From the NCBI GenBank assembly GCA_036675565.1, contig JAKFER010000300.1, positions 1 through 63,027 on the forward strand: a DNA stretch of 63,027 nucleotides, read 5' to 3'. The position numbers were made by a program, and so were the translations under genes. Under the pieces are notes generated by a model. The model worked only from the letters and a program-made list of their open reading frames with translations, was not told the DNA's origin and ran no database searches. This stretch comes from JACCYQ01 sp036675565. GTDB taxonomy: Bacteria > Bacteroidota > Bacteroidia > Chitinophagales > Chitinophagaceae. Below, piece by piece: positions 59,699 to 63,027 of this stretch. Every line of letters starts with the position of its first letter. Position 1 is the stretch's first letter.

Positions 59699-60523
59699 TT
59701 ATTTGATGCCTTTAAAAAATTCGTATTGGGTTAATATATCCTTAAGCATCTTTATCCGGATGCCTGGCATGTCGATCGATTTATTGGGTGATTCAATATT
59801 CAACACAAAAAAATAAGGGTGACGGTTTTCTTCTATCCATCCAATGATCCAGCCTAACTGGTTGCCGTTTTCTGTTGTTCCCCAGCCGGTTTTATAGCTT
59901 AATTTATAATTGGCATTGTTTTCAAACAGCATGGCATTTTTCACTATTTCCTGGTTCACCCGGTGAAAAGGAAGCTGGTTGAAATATAATTTTTTTACCA
60001 GGCCCAATTGTTCATCTGGTGTTAGTTTAACAGAATTATCCAGCCAGAAGGTATCCAGGTTATCCTGGATTTTAAATTGGCCGCTTTCTTTTTTCCCATA
60101 ACCCAGGGAGTCAAGCCAGGTTTGCATCGTGTCTTTTCCAATTCGCCTGGCCAGTTCCATATACCAGGGCGGGCAGGAAATTCGGAAAGCATCATACATG
60201 TTCATATCCCGGTTACATTCACTGCGCCCACGATCAATACCATCCCAGGTAATGATCATGCTGTCGTTAACGATCTTCCCCGTTTGTAATCCTATTAATG
60301 AGTTGATGATTTTAAAAGTAGAGGCCGGCAAATAACTGCTGTCCCTGAAACGACTGAGGTTATACACTTTAAATTCATTGGTACCATTATCCAGCATGGC
60401 AAAAGTTCCTTCAACCTGGTGTTCATCAAAATATTTTTTCAGGCTGTCATCGGTTGTTACATTGTTCATGGAACAGGCTGTGAAAAACAGTGCGGGTATC
60501 AGTAATACAAGGGCAGACTTCAT
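59699..60523 (-). CDS. Class D beta-lactamase-like lipoprotein
   Basis: 274 residues. Lipobox Cys17 (ALFFTAC). Class D layout: S68-T-F-K71 (YLPASTFKIINSLIGLQTG), the WDG segment, S116-C-P118 where S-x-V is usual, Y142-G-K144 where Y-G-N is usual, W160 of the omega-like loop (FWLDNSVKLTPDEQLGLV), and K211-T-G (SYKTGWG). The nucleophile and carbamylatable Lys are present, so hydrolysis of beta-lactams is plausible. The two motif changes make the spectrum uncertain; a penicillin-sensing or DD-peptidase role is the alternative. No mobile element is near; base composition is like its neighbours. Confidence 0.9.
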   Translation of the reverse strand: MKSALVLLIPALFFTACSMNNVTTDDSLKKYFDEHQVEGTFAMLDNGTNEFKVYNLSRFRDSSYLPASTFKIINSLIGLQTGKIVNDSMIITWDGIDRGRSECNRDMNMYDAFRISCPPWYMELARRIGKDTMQTWLDSLGYGKKESGQFKIQDNLDTFWLDNSVKLTPDEQLGLVKKLYFNQLPFHRVNQEIVKNAMLFENNANYKLSYKTGWGTTENGNQLGWIIGWIEENRHPYFFVLNIESPNKSIDMPGIRIKMLKDILTQYEFFKGIK

Positions 60524-60577
60524 TCAAAAAAATTTTTGCAAAGTTAAGCCTGATCTGCAGCAAAAAGTAGTTTCATT

Positions 60578-60600
60578 AAAAAAGGTCCCCGAAAGGACCT
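60578..60600 (-). terminator. Rho-independent terminator
   Basis: Minus strand: AGGTCC-TTTCGG-GGACCT followed by a T-run. It lies downstream of the small lipoprotein gene. Confidence 0.85.
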
Positions 60601-60623
60601 GGTAAACAACATGAAACAATGAC

Positions 60624-60752
60624 TTAAACGTAAATGCCGTTTTTTGTTTTATAATGCTTTACACCATTACAATCTTTTTTCATGGAGGCGCAGGAGCTCA
60701 AAATAAACATCAGAACCAAACCTGATAACAGGTACAGATAAAACTTTTTCAT
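60624..60752 (-). CDS. Very small lipoprotein (42 residues)
   Basis: The ORF encodes MKKFYLYLLSGLVLMFILSSC followed by ASMKKDCNGVKHYKTKNGIYV. It is a textbook lipoprotein signal with lipobox SSC and a 22-residue mature part starting at Cys21. The size is that of small entericidin-like or anchor lipoproteins, but no family is recognised. A good intrinsic terminator follows 24 bp downstream. It sits upstream of the beta-lactamase-like gene on the same strand but is separated from it by that terminator. Confidence 0.7.
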   Translation of the reverse strand: MKKFYLYLLSGLVLMFILSSCASMKKDCNGVKHYKTKNGIYV

Positions 60753-60960
60753 TCATTTTCATTTTTTGGGTAAACAAATACGGCTGATTCAAAGGAAGGA
60801 TCTGTACGGATTCTTCAAAGGAGGAAGTACTAAAGTAATAGGCAAAAATTGCATTTCATAATTTTTGGAAGTATTTTTATGAGCCCACCAGCGATAATCC
60901 AGTAGAGTTCATTGTACAATCCATTGAGAATAACTATTCATCATAAATTAAAACAACTGT

Positions 60961-61557
60961 ATGAAACTGATTTTAATGATGCTGGCAATAAGCGTTGTCC
61001 TTTTTGCATGCAAGAACAAAACTGAAACAACTACCTTAAAGAGTGAAGATGGAAAAACCGAAGTCTCCATGAATACTTCGGCAATGGAAGCATCAGCCAA
61101 CGAAATGCAAAAAAAGCTGGAGGAATTAAAAAAGCTGGAACCATTAACCACTGACCAGGTAAAATCATTTTTCCCGGATCATTTGATGGGTATAAAAAGA
61201 ACTTCTTTCAATGCAAACAGTGCAATGGGCTTTTCCATGGGTGAAGCCGAATATGTAGAAAACGACAGCACAAAATTAAAACTGGCTGTTTACGATGTAG
61301 CAGGAGAAGCTGGTTCAGGTATTTACGGGCTCCAGTTTTGGGGTGCCATGAACATGCAAAGTGAAAGTGATGATGGCTACACCAAAACCATAGAATTTAA
61401 TGGAAAAAAAGCGGTAGAGAAATATGATGCGAATGATCGTTCTTATGAATTAATGTACATGGCGCATGATCGCTTAATGGTAAACGTTACAGGTGTCAAT
61501 ACAACATTGGATATGGTAAAACAAGCAGCGAACCGGTTGCATTTTGATATAAAATAA
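60961..61557 (+). CDS. Hypothetical lipoprotein
   Basis: 198 residues. Signal KLILMMLAISVVLFAC with lipobox Cys17. Then come a charged coiled-coil-like helix (ANEMQKKLEELKKLEPLTTDQVKSFFPDHLMG) and a beta-rich C-terminal part (MGFSMGEAEYVENDSTKLKLAVYDVAGEAGSGIYGLQFW; YELMYMAHDRLMVNVTGVNTTLDMVKQAANRL). I recognise no family. Monocistronic, with a shared terminator after it. Confidence 0.78.
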   Translation: MKLILMMLAISVVLFACKNKTETTTLKSEDGKTEVSMNTSAMEASANEMQKKLEELKKLEPLTTDQVKSFFPDHLMGIKRTSFNANSAMGFSMGEAEYVENDSTKLKLAVYDVAGEAGSGIYGLQFWGAMNMQSESDDGYTKTIEFNGKKAVEKYDANDRSYELMYMAHDRLMVNVTGVNTTLDMVKQAANRLHFDIK

Positions 61558-61570
61558 AATATTACTACTA

Positions 61571-61604
61571 AAAAAAACAGGCATTTTACGGTGCCTGTTT
61601 TTTT
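61571..61604. terminator. Bidirectional terminator
   Basis: AAAAAACAGGCA / TGCCTGTTTTTT with an 8 nt loop, between two convergent genes. It should end both transcripts. Confidence 0.88.
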
Positions 61605-61627
61605 ATGGGTGATGGTGAAAGAAATGA

Positions 61628-62815
61628 TTATTTCAACACATTTAATTCCTTACCGATAAGTGTAAAAGCTTCAATGGCTTTATCCAAATGATGTTGTTCG
61701 TGTGCGGCACTGATCTGAACGCGGATACGGGCCTGTCCTTTAGGAACCACGGGGAAGAAGAAGCCGATTACATATATACCTTCATTCAGTAAACGGGCAG
61801 CAAAATCCTGTGCCAAAACCGCATCATAAAGCATAATAGGAACAATTGGGTGCTCGCCTGGTTTGATATCGAAACCTGCATCTGTCATTTGCTTTCGGAA
61901 ATACTTCGTATTATTTTCCAGCTTATCCCTTAAATCTGTTGTTTTACTCAGCAGGTCCAATACTGCGATGGAAGCGCCGGTAATTGCAGGTGCTAATGTA
62001 TTACTGAATAAATAGGGGCGACTTTTTTGCCTGAGCATATCAATAACCGCTTTTTTACCACTGGTAAATCCACCGCTGGCGCCTCCCAGGGCTTTGCCTA
62101 ATGTACCCGTGATGATGTCGATACGGCCCATGACGCCACGATATTCATGCGTGCCACGCCCGGTTTTTCCTAAAAATCCACTGCTATGACATTCATCGAT
62201 CATCACTGCAGCATTATACTGATCGGCCAGCTCGCAAATTTTATCCAATTGGGCTATGGTGCCATCCATACTGAAAGATCCATCAGTTACAATGATCCGG
62301 CTACGGGCACCGGAGGCTGCTTTTAACTGCACTTCCAGGTCGGCCATATCATTGTGGGCATAACGAAAACGCTGTGCTTTACACAAGCGAACCCCGTCAA
62401 TGATGGACGCATGGTTCAATGCATCGGAGATAATGGCATCTTCTTCATTGTAAAGGGGTTCAAACACACCGCCATTGGCATCAAAAGCGGCTGCATACAA
62501 AATAGTGTCTTCAGTACCCAGGAATTCTGATAGTTTTCTTTCCAGTTCTTTATGGATATCCTGTGTGCCACAGATAAAACGAACACTGCTCATGCCATAA
62601 CCATGTGTTTCAAGAGTTTTATGTGCAGCTTCGATCACATCGGGGTGAGATGAAAGACCCAGGTAATTATTGGCACAAAAATTCAAAACCGTTTTCCCGT
62701 TTACGGTTATTTCCGCTCCCTGCGGACTGGTAATGATTCTTTCTTCTTTATACAGTCCTGCTGCTTTGATTTCTTCTACTTCTTTTGCTATCCGCGTAGC
62801 CAGTTTCTCATCCAT
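61628..62815 (-). CDS. kbl: Glycine C-acetyltransferase (2-amino-3-ketobutyrate CoA ligase)
   Basis: 395 residues, family length. A fold-type I PLP enzyme of the alpha-oxoamine synthase group: TSPQGAEITVNGKTVLNFCANNYLGLSSHPDV, FICGTQDIHKELERKLSEFLGTE, VMIDECHSSGFLGKTGRGTHEY, and the PLP lysine in GTLGKALGGASGGF. The sequence is closer to Kbl than to BioF or serine palmitoyltransferase by these motifs (MSSVRFICGTQ). Reaction: 2-amino-3-ketobutyrate plus CoA to glycine and acetyl-CoA in threonine breakdown. Threonine dehydrogenase is not adjacent within the window. Confidence 0.94.
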   Translation of the reverse strand: MDEKLATRIAKEVEEIKAAGLYKEERIITSPQGAEITVNGKTVLNFCANNYLGLSSHPDVIEAAHKTLETHGYGMSSVRFICGTQDIHKELERKLSEFLGTEDTILYAAAFDANGGVFEPLYNEEDAIISDALNHASIIDGVRLCKAQRFRYAHNDMADLEVQLKAASGARSRIIVTDGSFSMDGTIAQLDKICELADQYNAAVMIDECHSSGFLGKTGRGTHEYRGVMGRIDIITGTLGKALGGASGGFTSGKKAVIDMLRQKSRPYLFSNTLAPAITGASIAVLDLLSKTTDLRDKLENNTKYFRKQMTDAGFDIKPGEHPIVPIMLYDAVLAQDFAARLLNEGIYVIGFFFPVVPKGQARIRVQISAAHEQHHLDKAIEAFTLIGKELNVLK

Positions 62816-62963
62816 TTGCTTTCATTTTATTGGCAAATATATACAGCCCGTTCACAAATTCCGGTATTCTGTACATGTAGATTTTGAAGCCTGCATTTAA
62901 AAAAATTAATTTTACCTGTAACATTTTTTAACGGTTTGCGTCAAAGAGATGAAATAAGCAGTC

Positions 62964-63027
62964 ATGAAACCCAAAACACTTATCCTCGTCGTTTTCTTCC
63001 TTTCGCTGATCACTGTTTCAGTAATGG
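62964..63027 (+). CDS. Start of an exported protein (partial)
   Basis: An ATG at 62964 opens a frame that runs off the window: MKPKTLILVVFFLSLITVSVM. Positively charged start and hydrophobic core indicate a signal peptide or membrane anchor. Nothing more can be said. Confidence 0.6.
   Translation, partial: MKPKTLILVVFFLSLITVSVM

Noticed and set aside
59699..60523. Recently acquired resistance gene
   Set aside because: No transposase, integron or repeat flanks it, and codon and base use look like the neighbours.

Overview
The window looks like chromosomal DNA of a Bacteroidota species, most likely family Chitinophagaceae (inferred from gene content; no rRNA is present to confirm it). The signs are a SusC/SusD pair behind an ECF sigma/FecR pair, a type IX secretion (T9SS) sorting tail, an Na+-translocating NADH:quinone reductase, an outer-membrane DUF5916 protein, the long three-domain form of IspG, low GC, TAnnTTTG-type -7 promoter elements and mostly absent Shine-Dalgarno sequences. 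I see no tRNA, rRNA, CRISPR array, integrase or insertion sequence. Coding density is high and most genes are ordinary.

Layout. 1-2.4 kb: nqrB (cut by the left edge) and nqrA on the minus strand. 2.7-8 kb: CBS-domain and CsbD-like stress proteins, a membrane fatty-acid/sterol hydroxylase, then a Crp/Fnr regulator divergent from a tight methyltransferase / small protein / SulP transporter operon, with two CRP-like operators between them. 8-15 kb: small membrane and exported proteins, Hsp20 with a CIRCE-shaped palindrome upstream, an exported Hcp-fold protein beside a T9SS cargo protein, an orphan histidine kinase and a serine hydrolase. 15-20.7 kb: a lipoprotein / ECF sigma / anti-sigma operon, a barrel protein, and a YceI / porin pair. 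20.8-26.2 kb: a TPR protein, an RNA-rich intergenic region with two convergent candidate non-coding transcripts, a sensor kinase and a DJ-1/PfpI protein. 26.3-28.8 kb: a TonB-dependent receptor.

28.9-34.8 kb is the most interesting stretch, a nucleic-acid damage and repair cluster: UmuC and a UmuD-like protein, divergent from a 2H-phosphoesterase-like protein across a perfect palindrome, then an HMCES/YedK (SRAP) protein, a PA0069-type radical SAM protein and the RNA ligase RtcB. The UmuD-like protein has Ala and Arg where the Ser/Lys autoprotease dyad should be. The 2H-like protein has lost the His of both HxT motifs. Two apparently inactivated enzyme scaffolds therefore sit head to head on one shared operator, beside intact polymerase and repair enzymes.

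35-44.9 kb: a polysaccharide-utilisation-like locus (ECF sigma, FecR with a duplicated C-terminal module, SusC without the STN signalling domain, SusD, an endonuclease/exonuclease/phosphatase lipoprotein, a SusE-like lipoprotein). 45-50.3 kb: periplasmic trehalase, RidA, a headless 3-hydroxyacyl-CoA dehydrogenase coupled to tsaB, and an ArsR / CstB-like persulfide detoxification pair. 50.5-63 kb: DUF5916 protein, lipid A-type acyltransferase, nadB, ispG, aerotolerance-type TPR and VWA proteins, a class D beta-lactamase-like protein, small lipoproteins, kbl and the beginning of an exported protein.

Statements about families come from recognised motifs and memory of family features. No database search was possible.
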